The position numbers and the translations under genes were made by a program. Positions 1-10,280 of a DNA stretch of 64,000 bases are shown here, piece after piece; positions within the stretch are counted from its first letter, which is position 1; every line of letters starts with the position of its first letter. Below the pieces are notes generated by a model that was given only the letters and a program-made list of their open reading frames with translations, made no database searches and was not told the origin of the DNA. This DNA is from Nocardiopsis listeri NBRC 13360 (GTDB taxonomy: Bacteria > Actinomycetota > Actinomycetes > Streptosporangiales > Streptosporangiaceae). The stretch is taken from assembly GCF_001570765.1 (NCBI RefSeq), contig NZ_BCSH01000022.1, positions 1-64,000 of the forward strand. Reading direction: 5' to 3'.

Positions 1-176
1 CCCGCCCAACAACCCCAAGAGTCAGAGACCTCAGGCGCCCACCCACACACCCGACACCCGACACCAGCCACCCGCCACCTCCACCCCTCGGCCTTACTCA
101 TCTAGTCGCTGTCCCGTGGAGCACGGGGGCGCCCGAACACGCCGAAGCGCTGGCGGAGACACAAAGAGACACAGAA

Positions 177-216
177 GAAGGGGCGGTCCGCACTGATCAG
201 TGCGGACCGCCCCTTC
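177..216 (-). terminator. Perfect-palindrome terminator
   Basis: The 40 bases form a perfect inverted repeat with 20-bp arms centred on tgatca. It lies just past the stop codon of the minus-strand CDP-alcohol phosphatidyltransferase gene. In the minus direction it is followed by a pyrimidine-rich run (cttctgtgtctctttgtg), so it probably works as an intrinsic terminator. Bases 1-176 to its left hold no gene that I can support. Confidence 0.75.
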
Positions 217-239
217 CTTCGTGTCGGAAGATCCCGCGC

Positions 240-1163
240 TCAGCCTTCGGTTCCGGCCGGAGGGGCCGCGGCGAGTTCGCGGCGACGCACCTCGAAGCGG
301 CGTGTCTCCTTCCACAGCCGCAGCACCAGGATCACCTCGAAGAGGGCCAGCGCCAGGACGGAGAAGACCGCCACCGGGATGATGAGGCTGTTCAACGGGG
401 TGAAGAACGCCACGAGCACGGTGATCGGGGCGACCACGCACAGGAACATCTCGAACTCGATGCCGCTGAACAGGTGCGGACGCACGCGGTGCCGCATCAG
501 CAGGCCACGGGCGCGCGGGTACAGCCCCTTGGACGATGTGGAGGTCGCCTTGCTCTCGGACTCCGCGGACTCGTCGTCCTCGGGGTCGGCGGCCTGGGAG
601 GAGATCGCGTAGTCGTGCACCCGGTCGGCGTCACCGGAGGCGATCACCAAGGTCTGCCTCATGGACTTGCGTGTCTTGGCGACCTGGGACCCGTTGAGGT
701 AGCGCAGCAGGTCGAAGAAGACCACCACGGGCGCGACGATCAGGTAGGCGGGGTTGTCGGTGATCAGCCACTGCCCGATGAGCAGCGTCATCACGCAACC
801 GAAGAAGCGGATGCGGTCGAAGACGAAGTCGACCCACGCCCCGAAGATCGAACCGTTGCCCTTCAGGCGGGCGATCTTGCCGTCCATGCAGTCCAGTACG
901 AAGCTCAGGTGGAACAGCAGGGCGCCGGCCACCAGCCAGACCCACCCGGTGTCACCGGCCCAGATCGGAGCGAGGAAGCACAGGGCGGAGAACAACCCCA
1001 GCACCCCGGCGCCCAGTGTGAGCTGGTTGGGGGTGATGTTCGTGCGGTTCGCCGTCCACACCACCAGCCGGCCGGCCAACGGGTCGACCAGGAAGACGGT
1101 CCACCAGGCGTCCTTGGCCTTGTAGGTCTCTTCCTTGACTTGCGCGAGAGTGAAACGCGACAT
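240..1163 (-). CDS. CDP-alcohol phosphatidyltransferase family membrane protein
   Basis: 307 aa. The family joins a CDP-activated lipid or alcohol to an acceptor alcohol in the membrane during phospholipid or polar head-group synthesis. The full signature is visible: D94-G95-x2-A98-R99-x8-G108-x3-D112-x3-D116, all metal and CDP ligands kept. About six hydrophobic segments are present. A polar, acidic and serine-rich insert of about 55 residues (near 180-235) sits between the central and C-terminal segments. I chose the ATG at 1163 because AGGAG lies 8-10 bases upstream; the frame is open 25 codons further but without a ribosome site. The gene stands alone with its own terminator. The substrate cannot be read from sequence; the insert makes it unlike standard pgsA or psd-linked enzymes. 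Confidence 0.85.
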   Translation of the reverse strand: MSRFTLAQVKEETYKAKDAWWTVFLVDPLAGRLVVWTANRTNITPNQLTLGAGVLGLFSALCFLAPIWAGDTGWVWLVAGALLFHLSFVLDCMDGKIARLKGNGSIFGAWVDFVFDRIRFFGCVMTLLIGQWLITDNPAYLIVAPVVVFFDLLRYLNGSQVAKTRKSMRQTLVIASGDADRVHDYAISSQAADPEDDESAESESKATSTSSKGLYPRARGLLMRHRVRPHLFSGIEFEMFLCVVAPITVLVAFFTPLNSLIIPVAVFSVLALALFEVILVLRLWKETRRFEVRRRELAAAPPAGTEG

Positions 1164-1362
1164 GCTGGTTTTCTCCTGAAGGGATCTGGTGTCCCCTGCG
1201 CCCACCGGCAGCGGCGTCGTGTCACCGGGTCCGGGCATGGGTCAGGCACCGAGTCGAGGCGGGAATCGAGTCATCATTACAGACGGGGGTACCTCCAAGG
1301 TAATCGGTCACGGCATACTTGAGTCGTAAGAGGGGGATCAACAGGGTGCCGCCGGCGCCTAG

Positions 1363-2847
<1,485 letters not shown>

Positions 2848-2869
2848 AGCCCGCTCCGACGGACGCCTT

Positions 2870-2899
2870 GGGGAGGGGCCTTCGGGCCCCTCCCCTTCC
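2870..2899. terminator. Bidirectional terminator with TTCG loop
   Basis: An 11-bp GC-rich stem (ggggaggggcc) is closed by a ttcg tetraloop and followed by ttcctgg. It lies between the convergent guaB1 (ending 2847) and nfi (ending 2905) genes and can serve both. Confidence 0.85.
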
Positions 2900-2904
2900 T
2901 GGGT

Positions 2905-3681
2905 TCAGGCACCCGTCGCGCCGCCCTTGGCCTTGTACTCCTTGCGGTACCGACCGCACATACGGTCGGCGTGCCGGATGGGCTCGGGGATGCGGTACTT
3001 GGGCGACACCCGGAGGATGAGGTCGGCGGCGCCGGCCAGGTCCACCCGATGGCCCACGGACACGTACACCGGTTTGGTGCGGCTCCGGGTGCGCAGGGTT
3101 CGGCCGATCACCTCGGTGCCCTGCTGTGCGAGGGTCTCGGTGTCCTCGACGAGTTCGGAGCGTCCGGCCACCATGGGGGTCCAGGAACCACGTTCCTCGC
3201 CGGGCAGGGAGTTCCGTCCGTAGAGCACCGTCTTGGCGGAGCCGACCACGCGGGCGTCGAGGAGGACGCCGAGGTGGCTGGCGACCCCGAAGCGGCGGGG
3301 GTGGGCCAGGCCGAAGCCGTCGCTGACGAATACGTCGGGGGTGACGTTCAACCCCTCGATGGCCTTGAGGACCGGCGGCAGCTCACGGAAGGCGAACAGC
3401 CCGGAGATGTAGGGGAAGGAAGGGGTGTCGGCGACCAGGGAGGTGTCGACGACCTCCAGGGTGCGGGCGTCGAGGACCACCGCGGCGGCGGCGAGTTCGG
3501 TGTCGCCCACCCCGTAGCTGACGTCCAGGCCACAGACCAGTTCCACCGCGGCGGCGTCGAGTGGTTCGGAGCGCACGCGGTCGGCGAGCGACCGTTGGCG
3601 GGTCACCGCCTCCTTGGGGTCCATCGGCCAATTCTCCGGGTCGTCCAGCGCCTTGGCCGCCCGTTCGGCGATCTCCGTCAT
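2905..3681 (-). CDS. nfi: Endonuclease V (deoxyinosine 3' endonuclease)
   Basis: 258 aa. It cuts DNA (and in some species RNA) one base 3' of deoxyinosine, starting repair of deaminated adenine. Family motifs are in order: GLDVSY with metal ligand D53, YISGLFAFRE with E100, SDGFGLAHPRRFG with D121 and H127, and VGSAK with the conserved lysine. The acidic residues are all present, so it should be active. One change stands out: F123 replaces the His normally found in DGHG. The C-terminus (from about 235) is basic. ATG 3681 has a GGGGGGA run six bases upstream; ATGs at 3699 and 3702 are alternatives. The gene follows the M23 peptidase gene with a short gap and may be cotranscribed. Confidence 0.9.
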   Translation of the reverse strand: MTEIAERAAKALDDPENWPMDPKEAVTRQRSLADRVRSEPLDAAAVELVCGLDVSYGVGDTELAAAAVVLDARTLEVVDTSLVADTPSFPYISGLFAFRELPPVLKAIEGLNVTPDVFVSDGFGLAHPRRFGVASHLGVLLDARVVGSAKTVLYGRNSLPGEERGSWTPMVAGRSELVEDTETLAQQGTEVIGRTLRTRSRTKPVYVSVGHRVDLAGAADLILRVSPKYRIPEPIRHADRMCGRYRKEYKAKGGATGA

Positions 3682-3770
3682 CGGTCCCCCCAGCATCATC
3701 CGCCTGTCTGCCAGGCGCAGTCTAAGGCCGTACGCCTCGGGCCGTGCCCCCGTACACGGCTCGAGGTGGA

Positions 3771-4607
3771 TCAGTGCGCGGCGCGTTCCACGGTGAACGG
3801 CTCGCCGTTGGCGGGGACCCCCACCCCGGTCCAGGTGAAGGGGAGCCCACCGGCCCGGTCCAGGTCGGCGTGGTCCATCAGTTGGAAGTGCAGGTGCGGT
3901 TCGGAGGAGTTCCCGGAGTTTCCGCACTCGCCGATCTTGTGGCCCGCGACGACGTGGTCGCCCTCCTTCACGGCGACGGAACCCTGACGAATGTGGGCGT
4001 AGGCGGCGTACACGCCGTCGCCCAGGTCGAGGACCACGTGGTTGCCCAGGATGCGGCCGGGTCCGCCCAGGGCCCGGACGAAACCTTCCAGGAAGAGGTA
4101 GAGCAACCCCGGATAGGAATTGCGGCTGTGATGGTCGCGCTGCCCGTCCGAGGTGTGCACGACCGTGGCGTCGGCGACGGCGAACAGGGGCGCCCCGAAG
4201 GACGGGAACCCGGTGGCCGGGCGCATGACCGGCCACCAACCGTCGACGATCGGGCGACCGGAGTCGATGAGGACGTCGATCGCGAAGGTCTGGCCCAGGC
4301 CGTGGGTGCCGTGGCTGGGCACCTTGTCGGAGGGTCCGTTGAGTCCGGTCCACTCGCCCTCCACCGGTGGCGCGACCTCGATGGGGGTCAGGTCGGTGCG
4401 ACGTGAGGCCCACCGTCCGGCGAGTGCCCCGCACGCCGTTCCGGCGAGGTAGAGGGCGAGCGCCGGCACGGCGACCAGGAAGCCCGCGTAGCCGGGGATG
4501 GGTGCGCCCAGGTTCGACGCGACGACCAGTACGAACACCATGGCCGTCAGCACGAAGAAGATCCGTATCAGCACGGCACCCGTCTTGCGCAGCCTCACTT
4601 CGTTCAT
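3771..4607 (-). CDS. Membrane-anchored M23 (LytM-type) peptidase
   Basis: 278 aa. Two hydrophobic segments at about 12-31 and 40-62 anchor the protein, and the rest is probably outside the membrane. The domain resembles zinc peptidoglycan endopeptidases: HGTHGLGQTFAID (99-111) supplies the first His and Asp ligands, and PHLHFQ near the C-terminus gives the HxH motif. GDHVVAGHKIGECGNSG is the usual loop before HxH. Both motifs look intact, so catalysis is plausible, but the wide first motif is atypical and the substrate is unknown. ATG 4607 follows AAGGAGGGGCC. Upstream lies an AT-rich stretch shared with the divergent ABC operon. Confidence 0.8.
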   Translation of the reverse strand: MNEVRLRKTGAVLIRIFFVLTAMVFVLVVASNLGAPIPGYAGFLVAVPALALYLAGTACGALAGRWASRRTDLTPIEVAPPVEGEWTGLNGPSDKVPSHGTHGLGQTFAIDVLIDSGRPIVDGWWPVMRPATGFPSFGAPLFAVADATVVHTSDGQRDHHSRNSYPGLLYLFLEGFVRALGGPGRILGNHVVLDLGDGVYAAYAHIRQGSVAVKEGDHVVAGHKIGECGNSGNSSEPHLHFQLMDHADLDRAGGLPFTWTGVGVPANGEPFTVERAAH

Positions 4608-4761
4608 GGCCCCTCCTTGTCTCGTCCGCTCCACCCACAGGATTACGCAATTACGTATCTATTGCAATAGCTACGGGAAAACGAGCGGAACTGTGCGGGA
4701 GGCCACAGCGCCAGGCGATTACGGCACGGATTCGGCGCAGTACGGTGGAACTCGAATTTGT

Positions 4762-4775
4762 ACTGACTAGTCAGT
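4762..4775. promoter_or_regulatory. Palindromic operator upstream of ABC/YhgE operon
   Basis: ACTGACTAGTCAGT is a perfect 14-bp palindrome, 21 bases before the ATG of the ABC-like gene. Its size and form fit a TetR-family operator. The operon's own TetR gene at 7602-8246 is the obvious candidate ligand, giving a self-controlled operon. No clean -35/-10 pair could be assigned. Confidence 0.6.
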
Positions 4776-4795
4776 CTAAAAAGGGGGCACCAGGA

Positions 4796-5494
4796 ATGCG
4801 TCGGGCCACCGGAGCGCGCGTCCACGCCGAGGACGTCACGCTCACCACCCGTGAGGGTCCCGTCTACACGGGGATCGACCTCACCGCCCGGCCGGGAACG
4901 CTCACCGTCTTCCAGGCGGACTCCGGCGGGGGCCGCAGCGCCCTGCTCCTCACCCTCACCGGGCGTATGCGCCCCACCGGAGGAGAACTGCACGTCGACG
5001 GCCACCCGTTGCCCCAACAGGCACGCAAGGTCCGCCGCATCAGCGCCCTCGGCCTCATGAACGACGTCAACGTGCTCGACGAGCGCCTGCGTGTGAGCGA
5101 GCACCTCTCCGAAGCCCGTCTGCTGCGGCTACGCCCCGCATCGCGCACCGTCGCCGAAGAGGCCATGGCGGCGGTCGGTCTGTCCGACCTGGACCGGAGC
5201 ACCCTCATCAAGGAACTACCGATGCCCGAACGCCGACGCCTGGGCATGGCCCTGGGACTGGTGCACGAACCCCGCCTACTGGCGGTGGACGACGTCGACG
5301 GCGGCCTGAGCCCCCAGAACCAGGCCGCCATGTGGCGCACCCTCAAGGACCTGTCCGACGAAGGACTCACCGTCATCGCCACCTGCGCCGACGCCCGGGA
5401 GCTGGCCATGGTGGCCGACCACGACACCCAAGGGCCGATCCCCATCCGGCAGCGGAACCGCCGCGAGGGAGGCGCCCACCGTGCCCAGGACTGA
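4796..5494 (+). CDS. Degenerate ABC-transporter ATP-binding protein
   Basis: 232 aa, with the overall order of an ABC ATPase but changed active-site residues throughout. The Walker A region reads ADSGGGRS (41-48), with Arg47 in place of the invariant Lys. The signature position reads ELPMPERRR instead of LSGGQ. Walker B is LLAVDD (161-166), with Asp instead of the catalytic Glu. The switch His is lost (ATCAD, 195-199). Length and fold landmarks remain, so it is not obviously a pseudogene. It may bind nucleotide weakly or act as a structural partner of the YhgE-like protein, whose GTG start lies inside its 3' end (14-base overlap). ATG 4796 follows a GGGGGCACCAGGA ribosome site. Confidence 0.78.
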   Translation: MRRATGARVHAEDVTLTTREGPVYTGIDLTARPGTLTVFQADSGGGRSALLLTLTGRMRPTGGELHVDGHPLPQQARKVRRISALGLMNDVNVLDERLRVSEHLSEARLLRLRPASRTVAEEAMAAVGLSDLDRSTLIKELPMPERRRLGMALGLVHEPRLLAVDDVDGGLSPQNQAAMWRTLKDLSDEGLTVIATCADARELAMVADHDTQGPIPIRQRNRREGGAHRAQD

Positions 5495-7589
5495 TCGGAC
5501 CCCGCGCCCCCGCCCCCTGGCCGTCCCCCGACTCGGGCTGCTCACCATGCGGTCCTTCCTGCGGTCGCCCCTTCCCGCCGCCGCGCTGGCCGCCCTGACA
5601 CTCATCCCCCTGCTCTACTCGGGAATGTACCTGTGGTCCTTCTGGGACCCCTTCGACCGCATGGAACACCTGCCCGTCGCCCTCGTCGTCGAGGACGAGG
5701 GGGCCGAGGTGGACGGTGAGCGGGTCAACGCCGGCGAGGAACTCTCCGACACCCTCCTGGAACGCGGTGACCTCGACTGGCGCCTCGTCGACGCCGACGA
5801 CGCCGCCCGAGGGCTCGCCGGCGGCGACTACTACGTCACCCTCACCGTCCCCGACCACTTCAGCGAGTCCCTGACCTCGCCCTCGCGTGACCGAGAGGAC
5901 CCCACCACCGCCCTTCTCGTCGCGAACTACAACGACTCCAACAGCTACATCGTCCGCCAACTGGCCGGCAGCGCCTTCAACGAGATCCGTCAGGCCGCCG
6001 CGTCCTCCGCGATCAGCGACTACCTCGACCAGATCTTCCTCGGCTTCAACGAGATCCACGACAAGACCGACGAGGCCGCCGACGGGGCCGACCGACTATC
6101 CGAGGGCGCGGGCGACGCCGAGAGCGGTTCCGGCGAGCTCTCCGATGGCATCGACGACGCGCACACCGGCGCGGGCTCCCTCGACGAGGGGATCGGCGAC
6201 CTGTACGAGGGTTCCAAGACACTGGCGAGCGGTGCCGGCGACGCCTCGGAGCGGGTCTCCGCCAAGGTCGACGAGCTGGACACATTGGCCGACGACGCCC
6301 TCCCCCGGATCGAAGAGGACATCCCCGACATCCAGGACCGCGCCGAGCTGATCGCCGACGTGGCCGCCGGGGTGAACGACGCCCTCGACGAACTACCCGA
6401 GGAGATCGACGTCTCCGGCATGGAGGAGGTCGACGGCCGCCTCGCCGCCTACCTGGAGGAGAACCCGGAGCTGGAACGGGAACAGCCCGAACTGCACGTG
6501 TTGCTGACCGACCTCCAGGACGCCATGGACACCGCCCTGGACGTGGCCGGGTTCATCGACGACAACCGCGCGGAGATCGACGCGACCGCCGACGACGCCG
6601 CCGCGCTGAGCGAGCGCGCCACCGAGATCGCCGACGACCTGCCCGACATCGTGGGCAAGGCCGAGGACGCCCGCGACCAGATCGACGAACTGGACGAGGG
6701 CCTGGCCGACCTGGCCGAAGGTGCCGGGAAGCTCCGCGACGGGCTGTCCACCGCGTCCGAGGGCGCGGGTGAGCTCAACACAGGTCTGGGCACCATCGGC
6801 GACGGCGCGGGCGATCTGCATGACGGACTCGGGGAACTGTCCTCGGGCTCCGAAGAGCTCGCCTCGGGCCTGGCCGACGGGGTGGAGGAGATGCCCACCT
6901 ACTCCGACGGCGGGCGGGCCACGGCCGCCCAGATGATGAGCGATCCCGTCCGGCTGGACAGCGAGGTCGACAACGAGGTGCCCGACTACGGCACCGGCTT
7001 CGCCCCGTTCTTCGTGCCCTTGTCCCTGTGGGTGGGAGCGATGGTCGTGTTCATGGTGCTGCCCGCCCTGTCCGACCGTGCCCTGGCCTCGGCCGCACCG
7101 TCCTGGCGGGTGGCGTGGGCCGGTCGGGTGGCGCCCATGGTGCTCGGCTGGGCGCAGGTGGCGGTCATGATGGCCGTCCTGCACCTGGGGTTGGGCCTGG
7201 AGTCGGTGAACTGGCCGCTGATGCTGGCGTTCCTGCTGCTCACCGCGTCCGCGTTCGCCGCCACCGTGCAGTTCCTGACCGTGCGGTTCAAGGCGGCCGG
7301 TCGTGTGGTGGCGCTGGCGCTGCTGGTGCTCCAGCTGACCTCCGCCGGCGGCACCTACCCGATCGAGACCAGCCCGGGCTTCTTCCAGGCCATCGGGCCG
7401 TACCTGCCGTTGCACTGGGGCGTGACCGCGATGCGACACCTGATCGGTGGCGGTGACATGGCGTTGGTCGCACAGGCATTCGGGGTGATGTCCTTGTGGT
7501 TGGTGATACCCCTGTTGTTGACGTGGCTCGCCGTGGCCCGCAGACGCTCATGGACGATGTCCACGCTCCATCCGGCCTTGAAGATTTGA
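5481..7589 (+). CDS. YhgE/Pip-family membrane protein
   Basis: 702 aa. N-terminal transmembrane helix (about 33-54), a long extracytoplasmic region, then five or six helices from about residue 515. This is the YhgE/Pip layout, related to ABC-2 type permeases and to type VII secretion accessory proteins. The central region (180-480) is acidic and helical, with many GAGxLxxGLxxxxxGA-like heptad repeats, suggesting a coiled stalk. Such proteins often sit beside an ATP-binding protein and a TetR regulator, as here. The GTG start overlaps the upstream gene, implying coupled translation. Export of a lipid, peptide or toxic compound is possible, but no substrate can be named. Confidence 0.82.
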   Translation: MPRTDRTPRPRPLAVPRLGLLTMRSFLRSPLPAAALAALTLIPLLYSGMYLWSFWDPFDRMEHLPVALVVEDEGAEVDGERVNAGEELSDTLLERGDLDWRLVDADDAARGLAGGDYYVTLTVPDHFSESLTSPSRDREDPTTALLVANYNDSNSYIVRQLAGSAFNEIRQAAASSAISDYLDQIFLGFNEIHDKTDEAADGADRLSEGAGDAESGSGELSDGIDDAHTGAGSLDEGIGDLYEGSKTLASGAGDASERVSAKVDELDTLADDALPRIEEDIPDIQDRAELIADVAAGVNDALDELPEEIDVSGMEEVDGRLAAYLEENPELEREQPELHVLLTDLQDAMDTALDVAGFIDDNRAEIDATADDAAALSERATEIADDLPDIVGKAEDARDQIDELDEGLADLAEGAGKLRDGLSTASEGAGELNTGLGTIGDGAGDLHDGLGELSSGSEELASGLADGVEEMPTYSDGGRATAAQMMSDPVRLDSEVDNEVPDYGTGFAPFFVPLSLWVGAMVVFMVLPALSDRALASAAPSWRVAWAGRVAPMVLGWAQVAVMMAVLHLGLGLESVNWPLMLAFLLLTASAFAATVQFLTVRFKAAGRVVALALLVLQLTSAGGTYPIETSPGFFQAIGPYLPLHWGVTAMRHLIGGGDMALVAQAFGVMSLWLVIPLLLTWLAVARRRSWTMSTLHPALKI

Positions 7590-7601
7590 CCGGAGGGCAC
7601 A

Positions 7602-8246
7602 ATGGAGGCGATGAACGTGCAGACCCCGGGCCCGGCCCGACGTGTGGGAGGCCGCCGCGAGGCGACCCGACGCAAGCTCTTCGAGGCCGCCGTGACCCTG
7701 GTGTCCGAACAGGGATACGGCTCCACCACGGTGGACGAGATCGCCGAACACGCGGGGGTCGCCAAGGGCACCGTCTACTACAACTTCGGGGGCAAGGACG
7801 AGCTGTACGCCGCCCTGCTGGAATGGGGCGTGACCCGGCTGGCCGACACCCTGCGGCGGGCCGTCCCAGGCCCCGAGGTCGAGCCCCGCCAGGCACTGAC
7901 CGAAGTGCTGCGGGCCGGTGTGGTCTTCATCGGCGCCCACGAGGCGCTGGCCCGGCTGCTCATGGCCGAGACCTGGCGCACCAACCGCTCCTGGTACACC
8001 ACCGTCCGACAGATCCGCACTCAGGCGATCGGGGTCATCACCGAACAGCTCGACGCGATGGTCGAACGTGGTCTGACCCGGCCGGACCTGGAGACTTCGC
8101 TCGCGGGGTCCGCCCTGTTCGGCATGGTGGTGACCGTGGCGCTCGACTGGCGGACGCTCCAACCCGAACGTCCCGTGGAGGAGATCCACACCACCCTTGC
8201 GCACGTGGCCGACGGATTGATCGGCTCCCCCACACCGACGCGCTGA
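7602..8246 (+). CDS. TetR-family transcriptional regulator
   Basis: 214 aa. Typical TetR DNA-binding domain at about 18-65: EATRRKLFEAAVTLVSEQGY, then TTVDEIAEHAGVAKGTVYYNFGGKDEL. The C-terminal ligand domain resembles that of efflux repressors. It lies 12 bases after the YhgE-like gene and is probably cotranscribed, so it likely represses the operon through the palindrome at 4762-4775. ATG 7602 has GGAGGG five bases upstream; an in-frame ATG at 7611 lacks useful spacing. Confidence 0.88.
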   Translation: MEAMNVQTPGPARRVGGRREATRRKLFEAAVTLVSEQGYGSTTVDEIAEHAGVAKGTVYYNFGGKDELYAALLEWGVTRLADTLRRAVPGPEVEPRQALTEVLRAGVVFIGAHEALARLLMAETWRTNRSWYTTVRQIRTQAIGVITEQLDAMVERGLTRPDLETSLAGSALFGMVVTVALDWRTLQPERPVEEIHTTLAHVADGLIGSPTPTR

Positions 8247-8289
8247 GCGTCACCCCCGACCCGCGCGAACCCGGAAGGACTCCCCCGAC

Positions 8290-8694
8290 ATGGCCGACCT
8301 ATATCCCCTGTTGCCGGCTCTGGCCGGAGCGATCATCCTGTTGGTCGTCGCCCGGGACACCCGGATGGAACTACGCCTGATCAGACACGGCGTACGGGCC
8401 AAGGCCCGGGTCATCGGCTACCACGAGACGTCGGTCGCGTCCCGGATGATCGTGCAGTTCCAGACCGAGGACGGTAAGGAGGTCCACGCCGAGCACGAGA
8501 ACACGGGGTGGACCGCCTCCCGTGCGGGGGAGATCGTCACCGTCTCCTACGACCCGGACAGCCCCGAGCGGGCCCGGATCGTCTCCGCCCCCTGGTTGAG
8601 CCACTACGTGCGGGCGCTGTTCGGCGCCCTGGGCCTGATCCTGGTGCTGGCCGGGATGTTCCTCGGCTACCTGAACTGGAACGAGACCACCTGA
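8290..8694 (+). CDS. DUF3592 small membrane protein
   Basis: 134 aa. A hydrophobic N-terminal segment (about 4-21), a soluble beta-rich middle domain (VRAKARVIGYHETSV...VSYDPDSPERARI) and a C-terminal helix (about 107-127). This is the DUF3592 pattern: two helices flanking a small domain. Function is unknown. It follows the TetR gene by 43 bases with a GGAAGGA ribosome site, so it may be the last gene of the same operon. It ends three bases from the convergent VanZ/RDD-like gene. Confidence 0.75.
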   Translation: MADLYPLLPALAGAIILLVVARDTRMELRLIRHGVRAKARVIGYHETSVASRMIVQFQTEDGKEVHAEHENTGWTASRAGEIVTVSYDPDSPERARIVSAPWLSHYVRALFGALGLILVLAGMFLGYLNWNETT

Positions 8695-8697
8695 GGC

Positions 8698-9798
8698 TCA
8701 TACGGGGGTGGGCCACCGCTCCGGTGGACGGGGGTGTTCGGTGTCGGGCGCCGAGTAGCGCACCAAACGCCCGGGCAGCCCACCGTCCAGGGTGGCGCGG
8801 GTGCGGACCCGGGTCCCGCAGACCAGGTCGGCCAGTCCCGTGCCGTCGGGTCGCACCAGCGCGGTGCAGGCGTGCAGGGCGACCACGATCAGCGACCACC
8901 ACCCCAGGCCGAGGGCGATGAGCACCACGACGGGCGCGTGCAACAGGAGTGTGCGCGCCAGGACGCGGTGCCGGGCGGCCGAGCGGGCCGCCGTAGGTTC
9001 GGTCAACGCGAGACGGACGGCGGAGCACCCCGGGGTGGACCGGTCGCGACGCAGCAGGGGCGAGAAGAGCCAGAACACCGCCGCCAGGCCGAGGAGCGTG
9101 GCGGTTCGCACCTCGTTCTCGGCTCCGGGTTCGACCACTCCGTAGGCGTGCGACAGCGCGACGATGAGGGCCGACCCGTACCACCACGACCCCAGGTCCA
9201 GCAGGACGCCGAGGACCCGGCGGGTGAGGTCGGGAAGGCCGCGGTCGGGCACCGCACCCGGCCAGGAACGATGAGGGCCCCACGGCCACAGCACCGGCAC
9301 CCAACGGGCCAGGAGCCACCCGAGGAGGACCCCGGCCACGGCGATGCCCGTGAGCGCGGTCGCGTCGTCGGCGTAGGAACAGGGGTAGAGGCCGAACACG
9401 CCGGTCGCCCGGACCGCGGTCACCGCCGACGCCAGTGCCATTCCTAGGGCGAAGGTGACCAGGAGACCTCGACGGAAGCGGGCGCGGGCCAGGATTCCGA
9501 CCGGGAGGAACACCCCGAGGGCGAGCAGGGCCGGGCCCACGTCCAGGGCGGACGTCGGTCGGGGCACCACCGGGCACAACCCGTCGATGGAGGTCGGCAG
9601 GGGCCAGACCGCGTAGGCGGCCAGACCGAGCCCACTGAGCAGCGCGGCCAGGGTGAGTCGTCCGGGCCGGCCGACCAGGCGACCGTAGCGCCGGTGCTGT
9701 CCGCGTAGGTAGAGGGCGGAGCCGATCAACGCAAGCAGTGGCAGGCCGACCACCGCCACGTCGATGGCGGCCTGTCCCCCGCCGAACGCTCGCCCCAT
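8698..9798 (-). CDS. VanZ-like/RDD-like multi-pass membrane protein
   Basis: 366 aa. About eight hydrophobic segments. The N-terminal half resembles VanZ-like proteins (helices with conserved polar residues, ending in TGIAVAGVLLGWLLA). The C-terminal half contains LTRRVLGVLLDLGSWW and a paired-helix region typical of RDD-family membrane proteins. No catalytic motif is visible and the role is unknown; the family names rest on pattern only. ATG 9798 is chosen because GAGAGGGAC lies upstream; the frame stays open another 78 codons without coding character. Confidence 0.6.
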   Translation of the reverse strand: MGRAFGGGQAAIDVAVVGLPLLALIGSALYLRGQHRRYGRLVGRPGRLTLAALLSGLGLAAYAVWPLPTSIDGLCPVVPRPTSALDVGPALLALGVFLPVGILARARFRRGLLVTFALGMALASAVTAVRATGVFGLYPCSYADDATALTGIAVAGVLLGWLLARWVPVLWPWGPHRSWPGAVPDRGLPDLTRRVLGVLLDLGSWWYGSALIVALSHAYGVVEPGAENEVRTATLLGLAAVFWLFSPLLRRDRSTPGCSAVRLALTEPTAARSAARHRVLARTLLLHAPVVVLIALGLGWWSLIVVALHACTALVRPDGTGLADLVCGTRVRTRATLDGGLPGRLVRYSAPDTEHPRPPERWPTPV

Positions 9799-10280
9799 GG
9801 TGTCCCTCTCCCCGTTCCCGCGCCTCCGGGCCGCAACGCTAGTACGGACGAGGGCGAGGTGGGCACGGTACCGGGTTTTCGGCACCCCATACCCCTTGGT
9901 ACGGCGACCGTATGTACCGGTGAATAACCGTTGCCACACCCCTATGGCCGCATGTGACCTTTGTCCTATAGTCATGCGCAACATCAGCACCATACTCACC
10001 AGTAGGTGGCAGACCAGCACTTGTATGAACATTTCACCGGTTCATGGCAGACTGCCTCTACCCCCGGATAATCCGGCGTTTCCCAGCCGAGATACGATCC
10101 CCCAAGCCGAAAACCCCCATATGTGGTTACTCTGCGGCAAGACCGTGTCACCCACACCCCAGGAGGGGCACGGCGCCCGGGCGGGAGGCGGTGTGCACAC
10201 GCCGGTCGCGAAGAGCGACGAGGCGGACACGCCCCCGGACCCGAACGACTCACCCCATGACGCGGAGCGACAGGAGCATC
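9799..10280. other. 482-bp intergenic region upstream of the conservon
   Basis: No gene is visible here. It holds divergent promoters for the VanZ/RDD-like gene and for the conservon. Short symmetric elements are TACGG-cga-CCGTA (9900-9912), ATGAAC-N9-GTTCAT (10025-10045) and a near-palindrome ccggataatccgg. A TATAGT hexamer at 9967-9972 could be a -10 box, but no matching -35 was found. The long leader suggests control before cvnA. Confidence 0.5.

Noticed and set aside
177-216. 40-bp palindrome as a site-specific recombination or origin site
   Set aside because: Position just after a stop codon and a following pyrimidine run fit a terminator better.
5481-7589. Repeats in the YhgE-like gene as a DNA tandem array
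   Set aside because: The similarity is at heptad protein level; base-level units are too diverged to be a tandem array.
8537-9577. Minus-strand Arg/Pro-rich frame over the VanZ/RDD-like gene
   Set aside because: Same-strand shadow in another frame with implausible composition.
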